Origin: NCEH01 sp043195195
GTDB lineage: Bacteria > Pseudomonadota > Alphaproteobacteria > Rhizobiales > Xanthobacteraceae
Assembly (NCBI RefSeq): GCF_043195195.1
Contig: NZ_JBAFWT010000002.1
Coordinates: 285,307 to 349,306, forward strand
Reading direction: 5' to 3'
Length of the DNA stretch: 64,000 nt
Shown here: positions 52,738-60,479 of the stretch, piece after piece
Layout of the letters: each line of letters opens with the position of its first letter
How positions within the stretch are numbered: position 1 is the first letter of the stretch
Made by a program: the position numbers and the translations under genes
Notes under the pieces: generated by a model
Database searches by the model: none
What the model saw: the letters and a program-made list of their open reading frames with translations, nothing else
What the model was told of the DNA's origin: nothing

Positions 52738-52765
52738 GGGGCGCGCTTCCCGCGGCCCTTTTTTT
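52738..52765 (+). terminator. Terminator-like hairpin in the carB leader (attenuator candidate)
   Basis: GGGGCGCG (52738-52745) and CGCGGCCC (52751-52758) pair over 8 bases with one mismatch around a 5-base loop, followed at once by seven T (52759-52765). This is the form of an intrinsic terminator, ending 24 bases before the carB start. The nearest upstream gene is on the other strand, so the most likely transcript to be stopped is carB's own. Confidence 0.5.
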
Positions 52766-52789
52766 GCGCCCGCTGAGCGCCCGCGAGAC

Positions 52790-55700
52790 ATGCCGAAACG
52801 CACTGACCTCGAAACCATCCTCATCATCGGCGCCGGCCCTATCGTCATCGGACAGGCCTGTGAGTTCGATTATTCCGGCACCCAGGCCTGTAAGGCGCTG
52901 AAGGAAGAGGGCTACCGGGTCGTCCTGGTGAACTCCAATCCGGCGACCATCATGACCGACCCGGACATGGCGGACGCAACCTATATCGAGCCGATTACGC
53001 CGGAGATCGTCGCCAAGATCATCGAGAAGGAGCGCTATGTCCGCCCCGGCGGATTCGCACTCCTGCCCACAATGGGCGGTCAGACGGCGCTGAATTGCGC
53101 CCTGTCGCTCAAGCGCATGGGTACGCTCGAACAGTTCGATGTCGAAATGATCGGCGCCACCGCCGAAGCCATCGACAAGGCCGAGGACCGCGAGCTGTTC
53201 CGCGAGGCCATGACCAAGATCGGCCTCGACACGCCCACCTCGCGCCAGATCAAGACGCTGGCCCAGGCGCTGGACGCGCTCGATATCGTTGGCCTGCCGG
53301 CGATCATCCGGCCGTCCTTCACCATGGGCGGAACCGGTGGCGGCATCGCTTACAACAAGGCCGAGTTCATTGAGATTGTCGAGCGCGGCATCGATGCTTC
53401 GCCCACCAGCGAAGTCCTGATCGAGGAGAGCGTGCTCGGCTGGAAGGAGTATGAGATGGAGGTTGTCCGCGACAAGGCGGACAATTGCATCATCATCTGC
53501 TCCATCGAGAACATCGACCCGATGGGCGTGCACACCGGTGATTCCATCACGGTGGCACCAGCTCTGACGCTGACCGACAAGGAATACCAGATCATGCGCG
53601 ATGCATCGCTTGCGGTGCTGCGCGAAATTGGTGTGGAAACCGGCGGCTCGAACGTTCAGTTCGCGATCGACCCGGAGAGCGGCCGCATGATCGTCATCGA
53701 GATGAACCCGCGCGTGTCGCGTTCCTCGGCGCTGGCCTCCAAGGCCACTGGCTTCCCCATTGCCAAGGTCGCCGCGCGCCTCGCCGTTGGCTACACCTTG
53801 GATGAGATTGAGAACGACATCACGGGCGGCGCCACGCCGGCCGCGTTCGAGCCGACCATCGACTATATCGTCACCAAGATACCGCGTTTCGCCTTCGAGA
53901 AGTTCCCCGGCGCCGATACCACGCTCACCACCTCGATGAAGTCGGTGGGCGAGGCCATGGCGATCGGCCGCACGTTCCAGGAGAGCCTGCAGAAGGCGCT
54001 GCGTTCGCTGGAAACCGGCCTCACTGGCCTCGACGAGATCGAGATCGGCGGGCTTGGTCATGGTGACGATAAGAATGCCGTGCGGGCGGCGCTCGGCACG
54101 CCCACGCCCGAGCGCCTGCTCTATGTGGCGCAGGCCATGCGGCTCGGCATGAGCGACGAGCAGATCCATTCCGCCTGCAAGATCGACCCCTGGTTCCTGG
54201 CCGAGATCCGCGGCATCGTGGAGGCAGAGAACAAGGTGCGGAAGTTCGGCCTGCCCACCACCTCCGGCGCATTACGTGGCCTGAAGAGCATGGGCTTCTC
54301 CGACGCGCGCCTTGCCGGCCTTACCGGCCTTGGTGAGGACGAGGTGCGGGCGCGCCGGCACGCGTTGGACGTGCGCCCGGTCTACAAGCGCATCGACACG
54401 TGCGCTGCCGAGTTCGCCTCGCCCACCGCTTATATGTATTCCTCCTACGAGCGCCCCTTCGGCGTGGCGCCAGCCGACGAGGCGCGGCCGTCCAACGCCA
54501 AAAAAGTGGTGATCCTGGGCGGAGGCCCAAACCGCATCGGGCAGGGAATCGAGTTCGACTATTGCTGCTGCCATGCCGCCTTCGCCCTGAAGGAAGCTGG
54601 CTATGAAGCGATCATGGTCAACTGCAATCCCGAGACCGTCTCCACCGATTACGACACTTCGGACCGGCTCTATTTCGAGCCCCTGACGGCCGAGGACGTG
54701 CTGGAACTGATCGACCGTGAGCGCGCTTCGGGGACGCTGGTGGGTGTGATCGTGCAGTTCGGCGGCCAGACGCCGCTGAAGCTCGCCCATGCGCTGGAGC
54801 AGGCGAACGTGCCGATCCTCGGCACTTCGCCCGACGCCATCGACCTTGCCGAGGACCGCGACCGCTTCAAGCGCCTGCTGAACCAGCTCAAGCTGCGCCA
54901 GCCGGACAACGGCATCGCCTATTCGGTGGAGCAGGCCCGCATCGTGGCGGCGCAGCTCGGCTTCCCCCTGGTTGTGCGGCCCTCCTATGTGCTGGGCGGG
55001 CGGGCGATGCAGATCATCCGCGAGGAAGGCCAGCTCGGCGACTATCTGCTGGAGACACTTCCCGGCCTGGTGCCGCAGGATGTGAAGGCGCGGTATCCCA
55101 ACGACAAGACGGGCCAGATCAATACGGTACTGGGCAAGAACCCGCTGCTGTTCGACCGCTATCTCTCGGACGCCATCGAGGTGGACGTTGATGCGCTGTG
55201 CGACGGCAAGGACGTGTTCGTTGCCGGCATCATGGAGCATATCGAGGAAGCCGGCATTCATTCCGGCGACAGCGCCTGCTCGCTCCCGCCCCATTCACTC
55301 TCGGCAGAGATGATTAAGCGGCTTGAGCAGGAGACCTCGGCGCTCGCTTTGGCGCTGGGCGTGGTCGGGCTCATGAATGTGCAGTACGCCCTGAAGGGCG
55401 ACGACATTTATGTGCTGGAAGTCAATCCGCGTGCCTCGCGCACGGTGCCGTTCGTTGCGAAGGTGGTGGGCGTTCCCATCGCCAAGATCGCGGCTCGGGT
55501 GATGGCCGGGGAGAAGCTTTCGAGCTTCGATCTCGTCAAGCAGAACATGAACCATATCGCGGTTAAAGAAGCTGTGTTCCCGTTTGCGCGCTTCCCCGGC
55601 GTCGACACGGTGCTTGGCCCGGAGATGCGCTCCACCGGCGAGGTGATGGGCCTCGACACCGATTACGGCGTGGCCTTCGCCAAGAGCCAGATCGGCGGCG

Positions 55701-56152
55701 GCACCAAGGTGCCGAAGGCCGGCACGGTGTTCGTCTCGGTGAAGGAGAGCGACAAGGAACGCATTCTCCCCACCGTGCGTTTGCTGCAGGAGCTTGGCTT
55801 CCGGGTGATCGCAACCTCGGGAACGCAGCGCTACCTGGAAGAGCAGGGAATCGCCGCGGGCAAGATCAACAAGGTGCTCGAAGGGCGCCCGCACATCGTC
55901 GATGCGATCAAGAACGGCGAGGTGCAATTGGTGTTCAATACAACGGAGGGTGCGCAGGCGCTGGCGGACAGCCGCTCGTTGCGCCGGGCGGCCCTCTTGC
56001 ACAAAGTGCCATATTACACCACGCTGTCTGGAGCCGTTGCTGCGGCGCAGGGGGTCAAGGCCTATGTCGGCGGCGACCTCCAGGTGCGCGCGTTGCAAAG
56101 CTATTTCGGCGTCGGTGCATCTAAGGCGACGGACAAGGCGTCCGTAACCTGA
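52790..56152 (+). CDS. carB: Carbamoyl-phosphate synthase large subunit
   Basis: A 1120-residue enzyme that makes carbamoyl phosphate from glutamine-derived ammonia, bicarbonate and two ATP, for arginine and pyrimidines. The two homologous ATP-grasp halves each begin with a nucleotide-binding loop (IIGAGPIVIGQACEFDY; ILGGGPNRIGQGIEFDY), and a C-terminal allosteric domain follows (about 970-1110). The ATG at 52790 begins MPKRTDLETI as in homologues; the open frame to 52598 is not family-like. carA is not adjacent; carB-greA order is typical for the group. Confidence 0.96.
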   Translation: MPKRTDLETILIIGAGPIVIGQACEFDYSGTQACKALKEEGYRVVLVNSNPATIMTDPDMADATYIEPITPEIVAKIIEKERYVRPGGFALLPTMGGQTALNCALSLKRMGTLEQFDVEMIGATAEAIDKAEDRELFREAMTKIGLDTPTSRQIKTLAQALDALDIVGLPAIIRPSFTMGGTGGGIAYNKAEFIEIVERGIDASPTSEVLIEESVLGWKEYEMEVVRDKADNCIIICSIENIDPMGVHTGDSITVAPALTLTDKEYQIMRDASLAVLREIGVETGGSNVQFAIDPESGRMIVIEMNPRVSRSSALASKATGFPIAKVAARLAVGYTLDEIENDITGGATPAAFEPTIDYIVTKIPRFAFEKFPGADTTLTTSMKSVGEAMAIGRTFQESLQKALRSLETGLTGLDEIEIGGLGHGDDKNAVRAALGTPTPERLLYVAQAMRLGMSDEQIHSACKIDPWFLAEIRGIVEAENKVRKFGLPTTSGALRGLKSMGFSDARLAGLTGLGEDEVRARRHALDVRPVYKRIDTCAAEFASPTAYMYSSYERPFGVAPADEARPSNAKKVVILGGGPNRIGQGIEFDYCCCHAAFALKEAGYEAIMVNCNPETVSTDYDTSDRLYFEPLTAEDVLELIDRERASGTLVGVIVQFGGQTPLKLAHALEQANVPILGTSPDAIDLAEDRDRFKRLLNQLKLRQPDNGIAYSVEQARIVAAQLGFPLVVRPSYVLGGRAMQIIREEGQLGDYLLETLPGLVPQDVKARYPNDKTGQINTVLGKNPLLFDRYLSDAIEVDVDALCDGKDVFVAGIMEHIEEAGIHSGDSACSLPPHSLSAEMIKRLEQETSALALALGVVGLMNVQYALKGDDIYVLEVNPRASRTVPFVAKVVGVPIAKIAARVMAGEKLSSFDLVKQNMNHIAVKEAVFPFARFPGVDTVLGPEMRSTGEVMGLDTDYGVAFAKSQIGGGTKVPKAGTVFVSVKESDKERILPTVRLLQELGFRVIATSGTQRYLEEQGIAAGKINKVLEGRPHIVDAIKNGEVQLVFNTTEGAQALADSRSLRRAALLHKVPYYTTLSGAVAAAQGVKAYVGGDLQVRALQSYFGVGASKATDKASVT

Positions 56153-56270
56153 GGGCTCAGCCCCTTCAAGTGCGCGAGTACGGACTTGCGCGCGAGAAGG
56201 GCGCGACTGCTTGAAGGCGCGCCGTAAACCGAGACGGTGATCGTCGCGCGATTGCGGTATTATATTCAGC

Positions 56271-56295
56271 GCCGGATGGGGGATCCCCCACCGGC
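56271..56295 (+). promoter_or_regulatory. Strong palindrome in the greA leader
   Basis: GCCGG (56271-56275) pairs with CCGGC (56291-56295), and TGGGGG with CCCCCA inside them, giving a nearly continuous GC-rich stem. A -10-like TATTAT or TATATT (56258-56266) immediately precedes it, so the greA transcript would begin with this hairpin. There is no T-tract. It may stabilise the message or control its elongation. Confidence 0.45.
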
Positions 56296-56343
56296 GGGCG
56301 ATCTCTGAGTCGCTCCGTTTCTAGGAGGTTCTACGAAGGACCC

Positions 56344-56817
56344 ATGGATAAGATTCCCATGACCCAGGCCGGTTTCTCGGCCATGGAAGTTGAATTGCGC
56401 AACCGTCAGCAGGTGGAGCGTCCAAGGATCATCGCTGCGATCTCCGAAGCGCGCGCCCATGGCGACCTTTCGGAAAACGCCGAATATCACGCCGCGAAGG
56501 AGCAGCAATCCCTGAACGAGGGGCGGATCGCCGATCTGGAGGACAAGATCTCCCGCGCGGACATCATCGACGTGTCGAAACTCTCCGGCGATACGGTCAA
56601 GTTCGGGGCGACTGTGACCCTCGTTGATGAGGACACAGAAGAAGAGAAGGTGTGGCAGATCGTTGGCGACAACGAAGCCGACGCCAAGGCCGGGCGAATC
56701 TCGATCTCCTCTCCCGTTGCACGGGCTCTGATCGGCAAGCAGAAGGGCGCTTCGGTCGAGGTGGTGACGCCGAAGGGCGCACGATCGTTTGAGATTGTCT
56801 CGGTGCGCTGGATCTGA
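56344..56817 (+). CDS. greA: Transcription elongation factor GreA
   Basis: A 157-residue GreA, which rescues backtracked RNA polymerase by stimulating transcript cleavage. The N-terminal coiled coil includes the functional acidic tip near residues 40-46 (DLSENAEY), followed by the FKBP-like domain. AGGAGG and AAGGA are both upstream of the ATG. It follows carB, as in many alphaproteobacteria. Confidence 0.96.
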   Translation: MDKIPMTQAGFSAMEVELRNRQQVERPRIIAAISEARAHGDLSENAEYHAAKEQQSLNEGRIADLEDKISRADIIDVSKLSGDTVKFGATVTLVDEDTEEEKVWQIVGDNEADAKAGRISISSPVARALIGKQKGASVEVVTPKGARSFEIVSVRWI

Positions 56818-56873
56818 ACCGGCTGGCCATCGCCGCCGCGATTTCCTTAAGGTCGCGAATTTCCCTTCCCTCA

Positions 56874-56897
56874 CCCTCCCCCGCACGCGGGAGAGGG
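56874..56897. repeat. REP-like hairpin after greA
   Basis: CCCTCCCCCGC and GCGGGAGAGGG flank ACGC-like centre bases at 56874-56897, forming a single hairpin unit related to those at 26247-26365 and 28454-28566. It lies between greA and the convergent lrp gene and may act as terminator. The rest of this 178-base gap shows nothing else. Confidence 0.6.
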
Positions 56898-56995
56898 AAC
56901 GGGAGGAGAGATCTCGCGGCGAAGATCAACGCACCCCAGACGCATCAGGGAAAGCCGGGCGGTTACCTAACCTCAATAACTTACGCGCGGCTTGC

Positions 56996-57478
56996 TCACT
57001 CCGGCATCTCTATGGTTTCGAGCGGCACGATGGGCGCATTCTTCGCTTGCTTCAGCGTGAGCGCTGTCTTCACGTTTCGCACGTTCGGCGCCGCGGTCAT
57101 CTCCAGCACGAAATTCTGGAACGTGCGCAAGTCCGGTGCCACGCAGAGCATGAGGAAGTCGACGTCACCGGAGAGCATCCAGGCGCCGCGCACCAGCGGC
57201 CATTGGGCGATGCGCTCCTGGAAGGCGGAAAGGTCCACTTCCGCCTGGCTGATGAGATGCACCATGGCGAAGCCCATCAGATCGTAGCCCAGGCGCTTCT
57301 CATCCAGTAGGGCGCGATAGCCCTGGATGATTCCCTCTTCCTCAAGACCACGCACGCGACGCAGGCAGGGCGGGGCCGAAATCCCGACGCGACGGGAGAG
57401 CTCCACATTTGTCATTCGCCCGTCCCGTTGCAGCTCGGCCAGGATCTTCCAGTCCACGGCGTCGAGATGTGAGGTCAA
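56996..57478 (-). CDS. Lrp/AsnC-family transcriptional regulator
   Basis: A 160-residue Lrp/AsnC regulator with an N-terminal helix-turn-helix (LSRRVGISAPPCLRRVRGLEEEG, residues about 25-47 in two parts) and a C-terminal RAM/AsnC ligand domain. Such proteins bind amino acids and form octamers. It is divergent from trxB; a perfect palindrome 58 bases upstream of its start is the likely autoregulatory site. Conserved neighbour of trxB in rhizobia. Confidence 0.9.
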   Translation of the reverse strand: MTSHLDAVDWKILAELQRDGRMTNVELSRRVGISAPPCLRRVRGLEEEGIIQGYRALLDEKRLGYDLMGFAMVHLISQAEVDLSAFQERIAQWPLVRGAWMLSGDVDFLMLCVAPDLRTFQNFVLEMTAAPNVRNVKTALTLKQAKNAPIVPLETIEMPE

Positions 57479-57535
57479 GGGTCACTCCTTCAGGGCGTTT
57501 GCGCCGCACCTTAGTGAAGCGGCGGTTGCGTGCAA

Positions 57536-57550
57536 CGAAATAATATTTCG
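57536..57550. promoter_or_regulatory. Lrp-type operator palindrome
   Basis: CGAAATAATATTTCG is a perfect 15-base palindrome (7+1+7), AT-rich in the centre, of the kind bound by Lrp/AsnC proteins. It is 58 bases upstream of the lrp start and 176 upstream of trxB. Autoregulation by the adjacent Lrp is inferred from form and place. Confidence 0.6.
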
Positions 57551-57725
57551 CAAGTCGCCTGGGGACAGCGCCCCTGAACCCTATTCAGGTGCAGGCGACG
57601 CCTTGTGGGACTGCGCTGCTGACCCTACATTCACGCATAGCTCGCGCCCGAAAGGCGCCAGAAGCGGCAGTCCTGGCCCTTGCACCCTTCGCAAGCGGAG
57701 GGATTGCTCCCGGTTCGAGGTTGTC

Positions 57726-58700
57726 ATGCCTGCCCATCACGCATCCGCCACGCACGTCAAGGTCGTCATCATCGGTTCCGGACCGGCGGGATATACTGCT
57801 GCTATCTATGCCGCCCGCGCGATGCTGGAGCCGGTCCTGATAGAGGGCATCCAGCCCGGCGGTCAGCTCACAATCACCACGGACGTCGAGAATTACCCCG
57901 GCTTCGCCGATGTAATCCAGGGTCCATGGCTCATGGACCAGATGCGCGCCCAGGCCGAGCACGTGGGCACGCGAATAGTCTCCGACCACGTCTCCAGCCT
58001 CGATCTGTCGCACCGCCCGTTCCGCCTCACCACGGAGTCGGGCGCGGCCTATGTGGCGGACACAGTGATCCTGGCCACAGGCGCGCAGGCGCGCTGGCTC
58101 GGTATCGCCTCGGAGGAGACCTATCGCGGCCTCGGCGTGTCCGCCTGCGCGACCTGTGACGGCTTCTTCTATCGCGGCAAGGAAGTGGTGGTGGTCGGCG
58201 GCGGCAATACGGCCGTGGAAGAGGCGCTCTTCCTCACCAATTTCGCCTCCAAGGTCACGTTGGTGCATCGCCGCGACCGGCTGCGGGCGGAACGCATCCT
58301 CCAGGATCGCCTGTTCGCCCATCCCAAGGTGAACGTGGTGTGGAACGCTGCCCTCGAAGAGATCGTGGGGGAGGAGGATCCCTCCCGCGTCACGGCGGTG
58401 AAGCTGCGCGACGTGCATACCGGCAAGGTCGCCGAATTGCGCACCGACGGCGTGTTCATCGCCATCGGCCATGCGCCGGCGACCAGCCTCGTCGAGGGGC
58501 AGGTGAAACTGAAGGACAGCGGCTATGTGTGGACCGCTCCCGATTCCACCGCCACCTCGGTGCCCGGCGTCTATGCCGCGGGCGATGTGGCCGACGATGT
58601 TTATCGCCAGGCGGTGACGGCCGCCGGGCGGGGGTGCATGGCGGCTTTGGAGGCAGAACGCTTCCTCGCGCTCAACGAGGTCTCGGCGGCGGCAGAGTAG
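57726..58700 (+). CDS. trxB: Thioredoxin reductase
   Basis: A 324-residue low-molecular-weight thioredoxin reductase, which passes electrons from NADPH through FAD to thioredoxin. The FAD motif GSGPAGYTAAIYAAR (near residue 17), active-site CATC (about residues 143-146) and NADPH motif GGGNTAVEEA (near 160) are all intact. The ATG at 57726 (MPAHHASATH) is preferred; the frame is open much further upstream, without family resemblance. The LysR gene begins 15 bases downstream, so the two are probably co-transcribed. Confidence 0.94.
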   Translation: MPAHHASATHVKVVIIGSGPAGYTAAIYAARAMLEPVLIEGIQPGGQLTITTDVENYPGFADVIQGPWLMDQMRAQAEHVGTRIVSDHVSSLDLSHRPFRLTTESGAAYVADTVILATGAQARWLGIASEETYRGLGVSACATCDGFFYRGKEVVVVGGGNTAVEEALFLTNFASKVTLVHRRDRLRAERILQDRLFAHPKVNVVWNAALEEIVGEEDPSRVTAVKLRDVHTGKVAELRTDGVFIAIGHAPATSLVEGQVKLKDSGYVWTAPDSTATSVPGVYAAGDVADDVYRQAVTAAGRGCMAALEAERFLALNEVSAAAE

Positions 58701-58715
58701 CGTAAGGGCGCAAGA

Positions 58716-59606
58716 ATGGACTGGGACAAGCTTAAGGTTTTCCACGTCGCAGCCGAGGCGGGATCCTTCACCCATGCGGGTGAGACCCTCGGCCTGTCCC
58801 AATCCGCCGTGAGTCGGCAAGTGTCGGCCCTGGAGCAGGAACTGAAGGTGCCCCTGTTCCATCGCCATGCGCGCGGTCTCATCCTGACCGAGCAGGGCGA
58901 GCTGCTCTATCGCACCGCGCATGAGGTGTTCCTCAAGCTGGAATCGGCGCGCGCCCAGCTGACCGATAGCCGCGAGAAGCCCAATGGCGACCTGCGCGTC
59001 ACCACGACGGTCGGGCTCGGCACCCATTGGCTGACCGCGCGGGTGGGCGAGTTCGTGGACCTCTATCCCGATATCCGCATCCAGCTCATCCTCACTGACG
59101 AAGAGTTGGATCTCGCCATGCGCGAGGCCGACGTCGCGATCCGCATGCGCCAGCCGGTGCAGCCGGACCTGGTGCAGCGCAAACTGTTCACGGTGCATTT
59201 CCACGCCTATGCCTCGGCGGACTATCTCAAGCGTCACGGCCATCCCCGAACGCTTGACGAATTGGATAAGCATCGCATCCTGCTGCTGGGTGGCCCCATT
59301 CCGAGCTATTTCCAGGGCCTGAACTGGCTGGAGCATGCGGGGCGTGAGGGCGGGCAGCCGCGTGTGCCTGCATTTGAGGTCAACAGTGTCCTTGGCCTGA
59401 AGCGGGCAGTGGAGCGCGGCGTCGGTATCGGAACCTTGCCGGACTACCTTTCGGACGACTCCACTTCGCTGGTGCAATTGTTCACCGATCGCGAAACGCC
59501 TCAGCTTGAGGCTTATTTCACCTACGCTCAGGAAATGCGCTCAGTGGCGCGTATTCAGGTGTTTCGGGACTTCCTGATCTCCAAAGCGCAGCGGTGGAGC
59601 TACTGA
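58716..59606 (+). CDS. vtlR: LysR-family regulator, VtlR/LsrB type
   Basis: A 296-residue LysR regulator: helix-turn-helix at about residues 3-62 (GLSQSAVSRQVSALE) and an effector domain from about 90. Its position right after trxB matches LsrB of Sinorhizobium/Agrobacterium and VtlR of Brucella, which activate AbcR small RNAs. An AbcR-like RNA follows here, supporting the assignment. It has no Cys at all, although LsrB of S. meliloti has been described as redox-responsive through cysteines. Confidence 0.82.
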   Translation: MDWDKLKVFHVAAEAGSFTHAGETLGLSQSAVSRQVSALEQELKVPLFHRHARGLILTEQGELLYRTAHEVFLKLESARAQLTDSREKPNGDLRVTTTVGLGTHWLTARVGEFVDLYPDIRIQLILTDEELDLAMREADVAIRMRQPVQPDLVQRKLFTVHFHAYASADYLKRHGHPRTLDELDKHRILLLGGPIPSYFQGLNWLEHAGREGGQPRVPAFEVNSVLGLKRAVERGVGIGTLPDYLSDDSTSLVQLFTDRETPQLEAYFTYAQEMRSVARIQVFRDFLISKAQRWSY

Positions 59607-59670
59607 ATTATGACAAAGGCCGCCGCTGCCTGCGGTGTGAGCGCGCGGTAGCCCAGCGTCACGCACATGC

Positions 59671-59698
59671 CTGACATGCGATCATTTTGCATTGCAAT
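59671..59698 (+). promoter_or_regulatory. Promoter of the AbcR-like sRNA
   Basis: CTGACA (59671-59676) and TGCAAT (59693-59698) are spaced by 16 bases, matching -35 and -10 at 5/6 and 4/6. An 11-base palindrome TTGCA-T-TGCAA (59687-59697) overlaps the -10. LysR-type activators often help such weak promoters, and VtlR is encoded just upstream. Start of transcription would be near 59705. Confidence 0.45.
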
Positions 59699-59704
59699 CT
59701 GCCC

Positions 59705-59831
59705 AAGGAAGGAGCAATTTCTCCTTGCACTGCTTGCATCCTGTGCGGTGCAGCAGCTGTTCCCCTCTGGAAGGTTCGCCGCTCTGCGGCGATACTTGCC
59801 GGGCCTCTCACGAGGTCCGGCACTTTTCTTT
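59705..59831 (+). ncRNA. abcR: AbcR/alpha-r15-like trans-acting small RNA
   Basis: About 127 nucleotides in the gap after the VtlR/LsrB-type gene, the place of AbcR sRNAs in Sinorhizobium. Predicted parts by eye: a 5' hairpin AAGGAG-CAATTT-CTCCTT (59709-59726); an unpaired C-rich stretch TTCCCCTCT (59760-59768) able to pair with Shine-Dalgarno sequences; hairpin CGCCGC-TCT-GCGGCG (59777-59791); and an intrinsic terminator. AbcR RNAs repress ABC-transporter mRNAs with Hfq. No similarity search was run; the 5' end is inferred from the promoter. Confidence 0.68.
59798..59831 (+). terminator. Intrinsic terminator of the sRNA
   Basis: GCCGGGCCTC (59798-59807) and GAGGTCCGGC (59812-59821) form a 10-base stem (one G-U pair) around TCAC, followed by ACTTTTCTTT with the T-rich run at 59824-59831. 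A textbook rho-independent terminator with no protein-coding gene close upstream other than lysR, 190 bases away, which supports a separate short transcript. Confidence 0.8.
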
Positions 59832-59893
59832 CCGGCCCCTTATCCATGCTGGTTTCGTGACTGCTTGCGGGAACCGTCGCGCGATGTCCGGCC

Positions 59894-59917
59894 TTCTTCT
59901 CTTCATACGGAGAAGAA
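59894..59917 (+). promoter_or_regulatory. Hairpin covering the ribosome-binding site of the next gene
   Basis: TTCTTCTC (59894-59901) and GAGAAGAA (59910-59917) are a perfect 8-base inverted repeat with an 8-base loop; a further T-G pair can close the loop. The 3' arm contains the only Shine-Dalgarno sequence (GGAGAAG) of the small gene that starts at 59922. Translation would require opening of the stem. Confidence 0.55.
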
Positions 59918-59921
59918 CCTG

Positions 59922-60272
59922 ATGTCTTTCCTGGAACGCCATCTGCCCCTACACCGCATCCGCTTCGGCGCAGGGCCGTTTCCCGGCAACCCGGACCCGG
60001 TTCGGCCTCCTGGGCAGCCTGGGCCCTTTACCGATCCGATTGGTGACCCCGAGGATGTGCCCGATCCTGGGCCTGACCTCCCTCCGATTCCGGAGGACGA
60101 CCCGAGCCGCGAGCCGCGGCGAGATCCGTTTCCCGAGCCCGATCCGATTGATGATCCCTCGCCGGAGCGCACCGATCCATTGCAGGCGCGGGTGAGCCAG
60201 CGGAGCGCCCCAAACGCAGGGAAGTTCTGTGGTTCATCGAAGCGCTTTCGGATACATCTGGTTTGTCCGTAG
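59922..60272 (+). CDS. Small Pro/Asp-rich protein, unknown
   Basis: A 116-residue protein without a recognised family. The first 20 residues are basic and amphipathic (MSFLERHLPLHRIRFG), then comes a long Pro/Asp/Glu-rich, probably disordered stretch (about 21-85), and a basic tail with two Cys. No signal peptide. The start is supported by GGAGAAG at a proper distance, but this site is held in a hairpin. It begins 90 bases after the sRNA terminator. The protein could be real but lowly conserved; moderate confidence. Confidence 0.5.
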   Translation: MSFLERHLPLHRIRFGAGPFPGNPDPVRPPGQPGPFTDPIGDPEDVPDPGPDLPPIPEDDPSREPRRDPFPEPDPIDDPSPERTDPLQARVSQRSAPNAGKFCGSSKRFRIHLVCP

Positions 60273-60424
60273 CTTCGAAATAATAGCGCCGCACCTGATC
60301 TGCCCGACAAGACACGGCAATCATGGGCATGCTGCCACGCGCATATGATTTTGGAATTCACCTAATATTGCGTGAGACGCACTCTGCGATTGAAGATGTC
60401 TCTTCAGACCGTCGGCGGTCCGGC

Positions 60425-60462
60425 AAAAAAAGACGGCGCGGTGCCGAGTGGCCCGCGCCGTC
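60425..60462 (-). terminator. Intrinsic terminator of mucR
   Basis: Read on the minus strand, GACGGCGCGG and CCGCGCCGTC form a perfect 10-base stem with an 11-base loop (plus 60432-60462), followed by a run of seven T (plus 60425-60431 reads A). It lies 18 bases after the mucR stop. Confidence 0.85.
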
Positions 60463-60479
60463 GTTGTATTCAGTTGATG

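Noticed and set aside
52598..52790. 64-residue N-terminal extension of CarB
   Set aside because: It would translate through the terminator-like hairpin and T-run and is unlike CarB; the ATG at 52790 matches the family start.
56163..56217. Inverted repeat CCTTCAAG...CTTGAAGG after carB as a separate RNA gene
   Set aside because: The arms are 39 bases apart with no T-tract or promoter; better viewed as a chance or minor 3' structure of the carB message.
57585..59477. 630-codon minus-strand open frame across trxB and the LysR gene
   Set aside because: Antisense to two clearly functional genes and with the same low-complexity, His/Arg/Gly-rich composition.
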